A DNA stretch of 64,000 bases from assembly GCA_947499955.1 (NCBI GenBank), contig CANMQI010000023.1:1-64000 (forward strand), given 5' to 3'. Below are positions 35,425 to 43,353 of the stretch, piece by piece; the stretch's first letter is position 1; every line of letters begins with the position of its first letter. Both the position numbers and the translations under genes were made by a program. The DNA is from an uncultured Granulosicoccus sp. (GTDB lineage: Bacteria; Pseudomonadota; Gammaproteobacteria; Granulosicoccales; Granulosicoccaceae). The notes under the pieces were generated by a model that was not told the DNA's origin, searched no databases, and worked only from the letters and a program-made list of their open reading frames with translations.

Positions 35425-37116
35425 TCAGGAATTCTTGAGCTTTACAGCGTCATTCTTCTGAATGTTGATGACTTCTTTTTCACTGATGTATTCTTCCATC
35501 AGATCGTAGATGGCCGGTCCTTCCACACCTTCGTTGACCGACGCCCAACCGGCGACCACATAGGAGCGCGAGGCATCGATGGGCTCACCGCTCTCCAGCA
35601 GCGTCATGTCACTGATTCTGGACCCCATGGAGCCTTCTGGATCGCAGGTATACCCCATGCCACCGACCCGTACCATGTCACCCCCCTGCTGGAAATACGG
35701 ATCCTTGTTGAACAGGTTGTCACAAACGTCTTCGAGGATGTCATGCAACTGCGCACCGGTGAATTCCAGACGATACACCGAGGGATAACTCATGGCCGTC
35801 TGGTTGTACAGGTCATCGATGGTGATGTCATCACCCGGCAGGTTCGTGGTTCCCCAGCGAAACCCCGGACTCAGTGAGAGCTGCGCATCGCGCTTCTCCA
35901 TCATGCCTTCGCAGATCAGGTCATCCCAGGTGCCGTTGAAGTTACCGCGCCGATACAACAGTGATTCGGTCTTGCCGATGACCCGATTCGCCTCTTCTTC
36001 GAACGGAGCTCTTACCCGGTCGATCTGCGCCTTCATCTCGACATCTGGCGTGATGACATCCGAGAACACCGGAATCAGCGTGGAATTGAAATCCACTACC
36101 TTGCCGTTCTTCACTTCCAGATCCACCCGCCCCAGAAACTTGCCATGCGAGCCGCTTGCCAGAACCAGCGTATTACCCACACTGATGGCCTTGGGAATGG
36201 CGTCATGGGTATGCCCTGTCAGAATCACATCGATACCCGAGATATCCGCAGCCAGCTTTCGGTCGACATCAAAGCCATTGTGTGACAACAGCACCACAAC
36301 TTCGGCCCCTGCGTCCCGGGCCGCATTGACGTTCTGTTGCAACAGCTCGGTGCGCAGCCCGAAGGACCAGCCTGGAAACATCCAGCGCGGATTGGCGATG
36401 GGGGTGTAAGGCATGGCCTGACCAATGATGGCCACACTGGCCCCGCCAACATCACGCATGGAAGTGGACTCGAAGACAGGCTCCTCCCAATCGTTATCAA
36501 CAATATTGCTGGCCAGGAAGGGATAGTCCAACGAATCGATGATCTCCAGCACACGATCCTCACCCAGCGTGAACTCCCAATGGCCGACCATGGCATCCGG
36601 CTTCAACAGCGCCATGCAGTCCACCATGTCCTGTGCATTGGTCTGCAGTGCCGTGTAGGAACCCTGCCAGGTGTCACCGCCGTCGAGCAACAACACCTTG
36701 TCATCACCGCGCTCGGCCCTGATGGACTTGATCAGCGTCGCTGTTCTGTCCAGGCCACCCAGGCGGCCATAGGCACGGGCCATATCCACGTAGTCCACCA
36801 TGGTGTGGGCATATGACAAGGCACTGCCTCGCGTCAGCCCGAAATGCGCGAGAAATTGCTCGCCCACCAGGTGTGGCGGTATGCCGGCATAGGCACCGAC
36901 ACCGATGTTCTCGGACGGTGGCCGGAAGTAGACCGGCTTGAGCTGTGCATGTAAATCCGTGATGTGCAGCAAGGTGATCTGCCCTTTGGCATCAAAGGAC
37001 AGCAGATCATCCTGTGTCAGGCTCTGCTGCGCCGCTACCCGGCTGAGTCCGCCACCGAACCCGGTCAGGGCGGCGGTTACCGATGCAAACTGCAGAAAAT
37101 CGCGTCGAGTCATCAT
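35425..37116 (-). CDS. soxB: SoxB, thiosulfohydrolase
   Basis: The 563-aa protein has a Tat signal (MTRRDFLQFASVTAALTGFG) and the dimanganese 5'-nucleotidase-like fold. Visible metal-site motifs are LLHITDLHAQ, LLDGGDTWQGS, GHWEFTLG, LLSHNGFDVD and ILTGHTHDA. SoxB hydrolyses the terminal sulfonate from the SoxY-cysteine adduct and releases sulfate in the periplasm. It sits between soxA and soxC. The second ATG (37113) is an equally good start. Confidence 0.94.
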   Translation of the reverse strand: MMTRRDFLQFASVTAALTGFGGGLSRVAAQQSLTQDDLLSFDAKGQITLLHITDLHAQLKPVYFRPPSENIGVGAYAGIPPHLVGEQFLAHFGLTRGSALSYAHTMVDYVDMARAYGRLGGLDRTATLIKSIRAERGDDKVLLLDGGDTWQGSYTALQTNAQDMVDCMALLKPDAMVGHWEFTLGEDRVLEIIDSLDYPFLASNIVDNDWEEPVFESTSMRDVGGASVAIIGQAMPYTPIANPRWMFPGWSFGLRTELLQQNVNAARDAGAEVVVLLSHNGFDVDRKLAADISGIDVILTGHTHDAIPKAISVGNTLVLASGSHGKFLGRVDLEVKNGKVVDFNSTLIPVFSDVITPDVEMKAQIDRVRAPFEEEANRVIGKTESLLYRRGNFNGTWDDLICEGMMEKRDAQLSLSPGFRWGTTNLPGDDITIDDLYNQTAMSYPSVYRLEFTGAQLHDILEDVCDNLFNKDPYFQQGGDMVRVGGMGYTCDPEGSMGSRISDMTLLESGEPIDASRSYVVAGWASVNEGVEGPAIYDLMEEYISEKEVINIQKNDAVKLKNS

Positions 37117-37162
37117 GACGGTTCAGGATTCCTTGGTAGCGTGGCGGGCAGAGTCACAGCGT

Positions 37163-38023
37163 CTACTGTCTTACAGCGGGAGTTTCGACTGACAGACCCT
37201 GACTGCGCCAGGTCGTGTAGACCTCCAGTGCCATCAGCTCATCCGAAAAGGCATCCGGCATCTCGGCACGGGTGTCACGAATGCATCCGCGAAAGCGATT
37301 GTGCAGTGACACCAGCGCACTCTGCTTCAGGCGGTAGGTCGGAAAGCCGTTCACATTGCCCTGACTCAGATGGTCAGCACGGATGTACTTGCCGTTGTTC
37401 TTCTCATGACACGAAGCACAGGACAGATCCAGTTGGCCTGTACGGGTATAGTACATCTCCTTGCCTCGCTCCCACCAGGCTTGCATTTCACCTTCTTCGA
37501 CGTCAATCCTGACAGGCTCACCCAACGACAGATTCTTGAGAAAAGCCGTCATCGGCTTCTGCCCGCCTTTATCGAATGGATAGGCTTCGGCACCCATTTT
37601 TTCGACGCGGCACATATTGATACGCTGCTCGACATTGATGGGCTTGGCACTCCCCGCATCCCATTTCGGGTAAGAAGCACCCACCGTTGCCATGGACTCT
37701 GCCGCATCGTCGTGGCAGGACGCGCAGGACTTGCCCTCGCTACCCTCAACGGTATTCCATAGCACCTCGCCTTCCTCGACCGCCAGCATACCGGGGTTTT
37801 CAAAGGAATCCGCTTCAAGTGCCTGGGTGGATTCGGTTCGGTAGTGCCAACCGGAGATGACCTCCGGCAGTGGATGGCCTTCAACCGACTCCGTGCGAGT
37901 AATCATTTCGATCTCGCCGTCAATGAACAACGGGCCTTCACTGGGATCAGCCAGTGCCACCCGGGAAACCATGCTGTAAAGGCTGGTGGTACCCAGCAGG
38001 ACGATCAGTAGCTTTCGATTCAC
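37163..38023 (-). CDS. soxA: SoxA, diheme L-cysteine S-thiosulfotransferase subunit
   Basis: The 286-aa exported cytochrome has two haem-binding CASCH motifs (100-104 and 202-206) and the active-site cysteine Cys247 in HNRFRGCIRDTRAE, which ligates the catalytic haem as a persulfide. The two-haem form is that of Paracoccus-like SoxA. With SoxX it forms the SoxAX complex that conjugates thiosulfate to SoxY. Confidence 0.93.
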   Translation of the reverse strand: MNRKLLIVLLGTTSLYSMVSRVALADPSEGPLFIDGEIEMITRTESVEGHPLPEVISGWHYRTESTQALEADSFENPGMLAVEEGEVLWNTVEGSEGKSCASCHDDAAESMATVGASYPKWDAGSAKPINVEQRINMCRVEKMGAEAYPFDKGGQKPMTAFLKNLSLGEPVRIDVEEGEMQAWWERGKEMYYTRTGQLDLSCASCHEKNNGKYIRADHLSQGNVNGFPTYRLKQSALVSLHNRFRGCIRDTRAEMPDAFSDELMALEVYTTWRSQGLSVETPAVRQ

Positions 38024-38056
38024 TTGATTCTCCAGAGTGGCAGGGGGGAACGCGTC

Positions 38057-38380
38057 TTATTTCAACGCGATATCCTTGGTCATTTCCGTGACTTCGCCGG
38101 CATCATCTACCCAGGTGAAGGTGAAGGTGCCTGCTTCCGTTATCTTCGCCTTGAACTCGAAGTAGGGATTGGCTGACACGGCCGGATCCATATCGCAGGA
38201 GAACACCGGCTTGCCATTGAAGGTGCAGGTAAACTTGTTGATGATGTCCCGGGGTATGGGGTTGCCGTCGCCATCCTTGCGTTGTCCTGATTCCATCTTG
38301 TGGCTGATCAGGGTTTTCAGGGTGATGATGTCCCCTGCTGCGGCACTCTTGGGTACTTTAACGCGTGGTTTTGCTGCCAT
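38057..38380 (-). CDS. soxZ: SoxZ, sulfur carrier complex subunit
   Basis: This 107-aa immunoglobulin-like protein has no signal peptide, as expected, because SoxZ is exported with SoxY by the Tat system. Typical stretches are PRVKVPKSAAAGDIITLKTL and the ISHKMESGQRKD loop. It binds SoxY to make the SoxYZ carrier on which all pathway intermediates ride. Confidence 0.92.
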   Translation of the reverse strand: MAAKPRVKVPKSAAAGDIITLKTLISHKMESGQRKDGDGNPIPRDIINKFTCTFNGKPVFSCDMDPAVSANPYFEFKAKITEAGTFTFTWVDDAGEVTEMTKDIALK

Positions 38381-38406
38381 GATACTTGTGTCCTGTCCGG
38401 TTCTGC

Positions 38407-38868
38407 TCAGCCGCCGCAGCCGCCAATGGTGACCTTGATGTTGTTGGTAGCGCTGTACACATCGCCATTACTCATTTTCGCTACCGCCAGAACGTTCTGC
38501 GTTCTGGCCAGTCGCATCCGTGTGGACGCAACCGCTTCACCACTGGCCGGGGTGAAATGAAAGGTGGCGACCAGCGCGCTGGGATTATCCTCAGCGAGAA
38601 TCATCACCGACTCGACGTAATCGTCTTCGCTCATCGGGCTCTCGACACTCACGCTGACTGGCACACTGTTGCCGTTCTCGGCAATCTCCGGCGTGGTCAG
38701 CGTCACGACGCCTTCCGCCGGTGCCTTGCCACCGGTAAATTCCGCGATGGCCTTCTGTACATCCTCGACCGAGGCCAGCGCCCGTGTGCTGCCCAGCAAG
38801 GCCGTGATTGCCATTCCAGCACTCACACCCAGCGTTCTACCCAGAAATTGCCGCTTGCTCGTATTCAT
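38407..38868 (-). CDS. soxY: SoxY, sulfur carrier subunit with GGCGG swinging arm
   Basis: From the ATG at 38868 (a GTG at 38880 is possible) the protein has a Tat-type signal (SKRQFLGRTLGVSAGMA) and ends in the hallmark Gly-Gly-Cys-Gly-Gly. The penultimate-region Cys carries the sulfur substrate. It lies just before soxZ. Confidence 0.94.
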   Translation of the reverse strand: MNTSKRQFLGRTLGVSAGMAITALLGSTRALASVEDVQKAIAEFTGGKAPAEGVVTLTTPEIAENGNSVPVSVSVESPMSEDDYVESVMILAEDNPSALVATFHFTPASGEAVASTRMRLARTQNVLAVAKMSNGDVYSATNNIKVTIGGCGG

Positions 38869-38892
38869 GATCTTGCTCACTGTGTATTGGAG

Positions 38893-39351
38893 TTACTTGA
38901 GAGTGCTGAGGTAGGCAACGACATCCTCGACCTGCTGCGCAGTCAGGATGGTCACACCCACCAGATCCTCACGAACGTTCTCGCCGACATCCAGGGAATA
39001 GAAACCCGGCATGACACTGGCATCGGTGAAAACCGCCTTGGAATTGACCACGATGGTGCGCAGTTGCTCCGGCTCCCAACGCGCCGCAACGCCGTCCAGT
39101 GCAGGTCCCACCTCTCCGTGAAACAACTGCTCGGGAATGTCGCTGTTGACATGACAGGCCAGGCAGTTGCCAAGCTTGCGATCGGCAAACACCTTGCGAC
39201 CTTCAACCGGATCACCAGCCTGCCCGGTCAGCGAAGTTCCGATACGCAGATTCTCGATGGTGACATCCCCGGGGGCCACGATATCGGCGCGGGCCACCGT
39301 CATGAGAGCTACGATGGTGCAGCCAGAAAGAAGCCGTTTGAATAGGGTCAT
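38893..39351 (-). CDS. soxX: SoxX, monoheme cytochrome c subunit
   Basis: With the start at 39351 (MTLFKRLLSGCTIVALMT signal) this 152-aa cytochrome has one haem site CLACH (63-67) and a distal Met ligand in SVMPGFYS. Together with SoxA it forms SoxAX. It is the first classical sox gene; an ATTC-N8-GAAT palindrome lies ~100 bases upstream. Confidence 0.9.
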   Translation of the reverse strand: MTLFKRLLSGCTIVALMTVARADIVAPGDVTIENLRIGTSLTGQAGDPVEGRKVFADRKLGNCLACHVNSDIPEQLFHGEVGPALDGVAARWEPEQLRTIVVNSKAVFTDASVMPGFYSLDVGENVREDLVGVTILTAQQVEDVVAYLSTLK

Positions 39352-39449
39352 CGTGATTCTCCGAAGGTGGCCTGCGTGCCGCTGGTGACCGGCATTCATA
39401 GTTGTTGTGACAAACGATAACGCGGTTTGCAGGACTAATCAATAGATAG

Positions 39450-39465
39450 ATTCATATATTTGAAT
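39450..39465. promoter_or_regulatory. SqrR/SoxR-type operator upstream of soxX
   Basis: ATTCATATATTTGAAT is a 16-bp match to ATTC-N8-GAAT, the pattern I recall for SqrR-type persulfide sensors, with symmetric ends ATTCA/TGAAT. It lies between the DUF302 gene and soxX. The likely binding protein is the ArsR regulator at 21200-21538. Confidence 0.62.
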
Positions 39466-39485
39466 GTATTGAAGCCTGTCATGTT

Positions 39486-39977
39486 CTATTCGGACGCGTC
39501 GTCCACCAGACCTTTGAGTAATGCCTCGATATCGGCCAGTGCCTGCTCGCTGGCATCACCCGATGCGCCGATAGGCCGACGGTATCCGAGATATACCTGA
39601 TCCTGCTCGGTTTTCAGCTGATAGGCGAACACGACATACGGGCAGATCGCCATGTTCTCGGGGCTGGCCGCAATGGCGGCATGCGTCAGTTTTGCCGAGC
39701 AGAAAGTGAAATATTGCGCCCCCGACAGCGACGACTCGGTGTCCAGAACCTCGGCCGTGCGCTCCAGCATCTCCCCTGAATGCCCGTTGAAGTCGATGAC
39801 CAGGCCCTGATTGACAATGGCGTCTTCCAGGTCCGCAACGACATCCTCGAAACTGTTTTCCGATGTGGACAGATAATAGCCATCATGCATTTCACCCGCG
39901 TTCGCCTGACCGATCAGTGCACAGCCAGTCAACAGGGATAATGCAAGTCCGCTTTTTCTGATAGTGCTTTTCATCAT
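39486..39977 (-). CDS. Exported DUF302-domain protein at the head of the sox operon
   Basis: The 163-aa protein has a hydrophobic leader; LLTGC could be a lipobox (Cys19) or cleavage may follow QANAG. The rest is a DUF302 domain (SFEDVVADLEDAIVNQGLVI near the start, FCSAKLTHAAIAASPENMAI in the middle). DUF302 proteins are often coded beside sulfur-oxidation and redox genes, with no settled role. It lies directly upstream of soxX in the same direction, between two operator-like palindromes, so it is probably co-regulated with the Sox system. Confidence 0.8.
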   Translation of the reverse strand: MMKSTIRKSGLALSLLTGCALIGQANAGEMHDGYYLSTSENSFEDVVADLEDAIVNQGLVIDFNGHSGEMLERTAEVLDTESSLSGAQYFTFCSAKLTHAAIAASPENMAICPYVVFAYQLKTEQDQVYLGYRRPIGASGDASEQALADIEALLKGLVDDASE

Positions 39978-40163
39978 GACAATCCTCCTGGGTCATTGGT
40001 GTATTCAATTTCCTGCTGAACCCGGATGCCGGACAGCAAGCCAACCAGCCAGATGATCTGTGCATCGCCCATCTGTCAATGACTTCGTCCATCAGCCAGT
40101 GCGTCCTGAAGACGGCTCATCAGAGCCTGTCTGTCAGATCACTGTACTGCCAAATTCAAATAC

Positions 40164-40179
40164 ATTCAAGAAATTGAAT
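40164..40179. promoter_or_regulatory. Second SqrR/SoxR-type operator, upstream of the DUF302 gene
   Basis: ATTCAAGAAATTGAAT is a second exact ATTC-N8-GAAT palindrome (arms ATTCAA/TTGAAT), about 190 bases before the DUF302 start. A further overlapping ATTCAAATAC lies just ahead of it. The 266-base gap up to the ABC permease stop contains no gene. Confidence 0.62.
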
Positions 40180-40243
40180 TTATTTTTCACCGCGTCCGCA
40201 TTCGAATCCCGGCAGACACTGGCCCACCAGACAGCCATGAAAC

Positions 40244-41182
40244 TCACGATCGCTGATCATGCCTCCCGTAACGCTCTTCGAGACGCGCCTGCACCAGTTC
40301 GAACACAAAACTGATTGCCCAGTAAATGAGAGCTGCCGTGATCAACATCTCGAAATGCTTGAACTCGGAGCGCCCCAACGTGCGCGCCAGATACATCAAC
40401 TCCATGACGCCCATGGCGGACACCAGAGAACTGTCCTTCAGCATGGAGATGAAGTTGTTGCCGATGGGTGGAATGATGATGCGGAAGGCCTGCGGCAGGA
40501 TGATCTTCTGCAAGGTCATCCAGGGCTTCAGGCCGAGCGCAGATGCGGCTTCGGTCTGCGAGGCTGGCACAGCTTGTATGCCCGAACGAAATATCTCGGT
40601 CATGTAGGCGCCATAGCTCAGTGACAGGGCCAGCACACCTGAAGGTATGGCATCCAGCACGATACCCAGCTGAGGCAGACCCAGATAGATCAGATACACC
40701 TGCAACAACAATGGCGTGCCACGAAAGAACGACACATAGAAGGTTGCCACCGCATAGGCCAGCCCACTGTTGCTCAATCTGGCCAGAGCACCGACCAGTG
40801 CAATCATGCTGGCAAAGATGATGGACAGACCCGATACCAGCAAGGTGTAGTACACACCAGTGAGCAGCAATAGCGGCAGCCTCTCCACGATGAAGGGCAG
40901 CGAAAGGTCGAAGCTGTAGAAGAAGGCCAGTACCAGCAGCAACAATTCAGACCAGTAGATCAGCAGCTGCTTCCGGAACGTGCACCTGCCGACGATGACG
41001 ATGTTGAGCGTCAGCAATGCCGCTATCGCACTGGCAGTCAGCAGCGACTGCACAGAGGCAGACAAGGGCAGAACAGCCAGCCACGGCGGCATGGAGAACT
41101 GACTGACCAACAACAGCGCAGCCATGAAGAACAGCAGCAGTCGGAACCGACTACTGCCGAACAAGGTCACCAGGAGTTGCAT
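40244..41182 (-). CDS. Polar amino-acid-type ABC transporter permease
   Basis: The 312-aa membrane protein has an extra N-terminal membrane region (about 1-85) before the HisM-like permease domain. The ATPase-contact EAA loop is present (EAASALGLKPWMTLQKIILP). It lies 12 bases after the binding-protein gene. No matching ATP-binding gene is next to it, so the ATPase must be coded elsewhere. Confidence 0.86.
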   Translation of the reverse strand: MQLLVTLFGSSRFRLLLFFMAALLLVSQFSMPPWLAVLPLSASVQSLLTASAIAALLTLNIVIVGRCTFRKQLLIYWSELLLLVLAFFYSFDLSLPFIVERLPLLLLTGVYYTLLVSGLSIIFASMIALVGALARLSNSGLAYAVATFYVSFFRGTPLLLQVYLIYLGLPQLGIVLDAIPSGVLALSLSYGAYMTEIFRSGIQAVPASQTEAASALGLKPWMTLQKIILPQAFRIIIPPIGNNFISMLKDSSLVSAMGVMELMYLARTLGRSEFKHFEMLITAALIYWAISFVFELVQARLEERYGRHDQRS

Positions 41183-41194
41183 CCGTGCAGTTGC

Positions 41195-42019
41195 CTAGCG
41201 TGGCTGTGCCGTCACCAGATCAGTACCGAACCACTTCTCGGACAAGGAGACAAGCGTACCGTCGGCTCTCATGGACTCGATGGTTTCTCCAACCAGTGCG
41301 GAGAACTCCGGGTCATCTTTCGAGGTCACCACAGCCAGCGGCTCATAGAACACAGGCTCGCCCACCATGCGAAGCGGATAGTTGGCACCTACGGCCTCGA
41401 GGATGTTCGGCACGGAAGAAATGCCGCCATCAAGCCTGACACCGTCACCCAGGCGCAGATCGTCCATCACATTCGTATCTGTCTCGTAGGTTCGAACCTC
41501 GCCCGGCGACGACTTGTAGTCGAAAGCAGGCGAATAACGCTCATCCAGTGTCAGCGTCTTGTTCAGATACTCTTCATAGGTAGACCCGGCACTGGCACCC
41601 AGCTTCTTGCCGTCAAGATCGCCAATGGTCTGATAGGCGGAGTCTTCGTGCACATAAATGGCCGCCGGCGTGTAGTAATACACGGCCGGAAAGTCCAGCA
41701 CTTCGGCGCGGGCCGGTGTCGGTGTCATTGAACCGATGGCCACTTCCCAGCGACCGCCCCACTTGCCCGACGTGATGGCTTCCCATGCCGGGTTCATGAA
41801 TTCCACCGACACGCCCATGCGCTTGGCCATCTCTCTGGCGACATCGACGTCATAGCCTTCGAATTCACCACTGGCATTCAGGAAGGAGGCCGGTGGATAC
41901 TCGGAGTTGGTGGCTACGGTCACGTGCTTATCCGACAAGACTTTGTCAAGAATATCGCCCGCCTGCGCTGTACCTGCAAACAGGGTGGCAGTCAATAGTA
42001 CAGTTACGGCCCTTTTCAT
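41195..42019 (-). CDS. Polar amino-acid-type ABC transporter substrate-binding protein
   Basis: The start at 42019 has a strong Shine-Dalgarno (GGAGGAA) and a signal peptide (MKRAVTVLLTATLFAGTAQA). The mature protein begins with the family pattern VTVATNSEYPPASFLNASGE, then FEGYDVDVAREMAKRMGV, and has the hinge motif GKKLGASAGSTYEEYL. The ligand is probably an amino acid or small amine. With the adjoining permease it forms part of an importer. Confidence 0.88.
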   Translation of the reverse strand: MKRAVTVLLTATLFAGTAQAGDILDKVLSDKHVTVATNSEYPPASFLNASGEFEGYDVDVAREMAKRMGVSVEFMNPAWEAITSGKWGGRWEVAIGSMTPTPARAEVLDFPAVYYYTPAAIYVHEDSAYQTIGDLDGKKLGASAGSTYEEYLNKTLTLDERYSPAFDYKSSPGEVRTYETDTNVMDDLRLGDGVRLDGGISSVPNILEAVGANYPLRMVGEPVFYEPLAVVTSKDDPEFSALVGETIESMRADGTLVSLSEKWFGTDLVTAQPR

Positions 42020-42222
42020 CAAGATTCCTCCGAGTGGATGCGAAAAACCGCGCAGCGACCTGCACGGTATGGTGAACGGAATTATCGGCAGCCAGAGTCG
42101 AGTCGATGCATGCCTCGAAACTGGCAGCCGACAATAGTGACAATCGGAGGTGGAATGCGCAAGCATAATGTTCAGGTGAACAGGCCAGACAGGAACTCTC
42201 GCCACAGGACATAGAAAGCGGC

Positions 42223-43251
42223 TTACGGCATAGCCCGATCAAAGAACGCGACCACTCGCGCATTGAACGAATCATGAAAGGCCGCTCTCTCAAAGCCCGG
42301 TGCATCCACACAGACCATCGCCCACACTCTTGGATTCCTGGTTTCCAAGGCCGGGTTACAGGGCGCCAGAAAGGCAAAATGCCCGGCTTCCGCCACGCGT
42401 TCCACCTCTGCCTCGCTTGGTAGAAATGAGGCAATCACACCACCATTGCTGTCATGCGGCACACGTTCATCCAGCGAACCGGACCAGATCTGTACAGGCA
42501 TCCTGAGCGCGTCCAGCGCCTTGCCATCAAAGGCAAAGCCGAATGCCGGCGCCGCGACACTGACCGCCTTGACGCGTGAGTCACCGACCGATTCGTCGAT
42601 AACTGCAGGCGTGTCATCACCAGCGACATCATCGACCAGGCCGATCACACACACATATTCCAGCGGCTGCGCCTTGCAATGCCGCACCGCGAGGTCCATG
42701 TTCGGCACTGCCCCTGCCGCCACCAGAGCCGTATAGGCACCTACCGAAAAACCGAACACCCCGATGCGGCTTGCAGACAATCGCGTGGCTCCGGGCCAGC
42801 GCTGCATGAGCACGTCGATACTTGCGACCAGCTCACGTGGCCGAGACTTCATCCACACGGCAGGAGCCACGTCTTCATTCTCGGTATTGTCATCAGCATG
42901 CGTCAGGGCTACGGCCACATACCCCGCATTGGCCAGAGCCAGTGCCGTATCAGCGTGACTGCCCATCCAGCCCGCATTGCCATGCGAAAGAATCACCAGC
43001 GGTAGCTCATCGCCGACAGGATCGGCATCAATGGCAAGTGCCTGCCCGAACGGCGTATTGGGCGCCGAGGGTGCCGCGGCCTCACTCGGATACCAGATAC
43101 CGATATCAAGCGGCTGTTCGGCAGTGGGGGCCAATCTTGTAAATCCTGCGGCCTGACTGGATGACAGGAACATCATGCTCAGCCAGCTTGAACACACGAC
43201 GACAAGCGTTCGATGAAACACTGCACGGACTGACGAATTCCTGATGCTCAT
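42223..43251 (-). CDS. Exported alpha/beta-hydrolase (dienelactone/PAF-acetylhydrolase-like)
   Basis: The 342-aa protein has a signal-like N-terminus (hydrophobic to ~35, SSQAAG). It carries the lipase-type nucleophile elbow GFSVGAYTAL, an oxyanion strand LPLVILSHGNAG, an Asp in SGSLDERVPH and a His in EAGHFAFLAPC, so the catalytic triad looks complete. It resembles predicted dienelactone hydrolase and platelet-activating-factor acetylhydrolase-like esterases. The substrate is unknown. Confidence 0.78.
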   Translation of the reverse strand: MSIRNSSVRAVFHRTLVVVCSSWLSMMFLSSSQAAGFTRLAPTAEQPLDIGIWYPSEAAAPSAPNTPFGQALAIDADPVGDELPLVILSHGNAGWMGSHADTALALANAGYVAVALTHADDNTENEDVAPAVWMKSRPRELVASIDVLMQRWPGATRLSASRIGVFGFSVGAYTALVAAGAVPNMDLAVRHCKAQPLEYVCVIGLVDDVAGDDTPAVIDESVGDSRVKAVSVAAPAFGFAFDGKALDALRMPVQIWSGSLDERVPHDSNGGVIASFLPSEAEVERVAEAGHFAFLAPCNPALETRNPRVWAMVCVDAPGFERAAFHDSFNARVVAFFDRAMP

Positions 43252-43353
43252 GATGCACTCTTCAGATGATGGATACGGGGAAGAGCATGATACTCATCGT
43301 GCCCGGTCTGGCGGTGGGAATCAGGGGTTACCGTTAGTGATAGCATTGAATGC

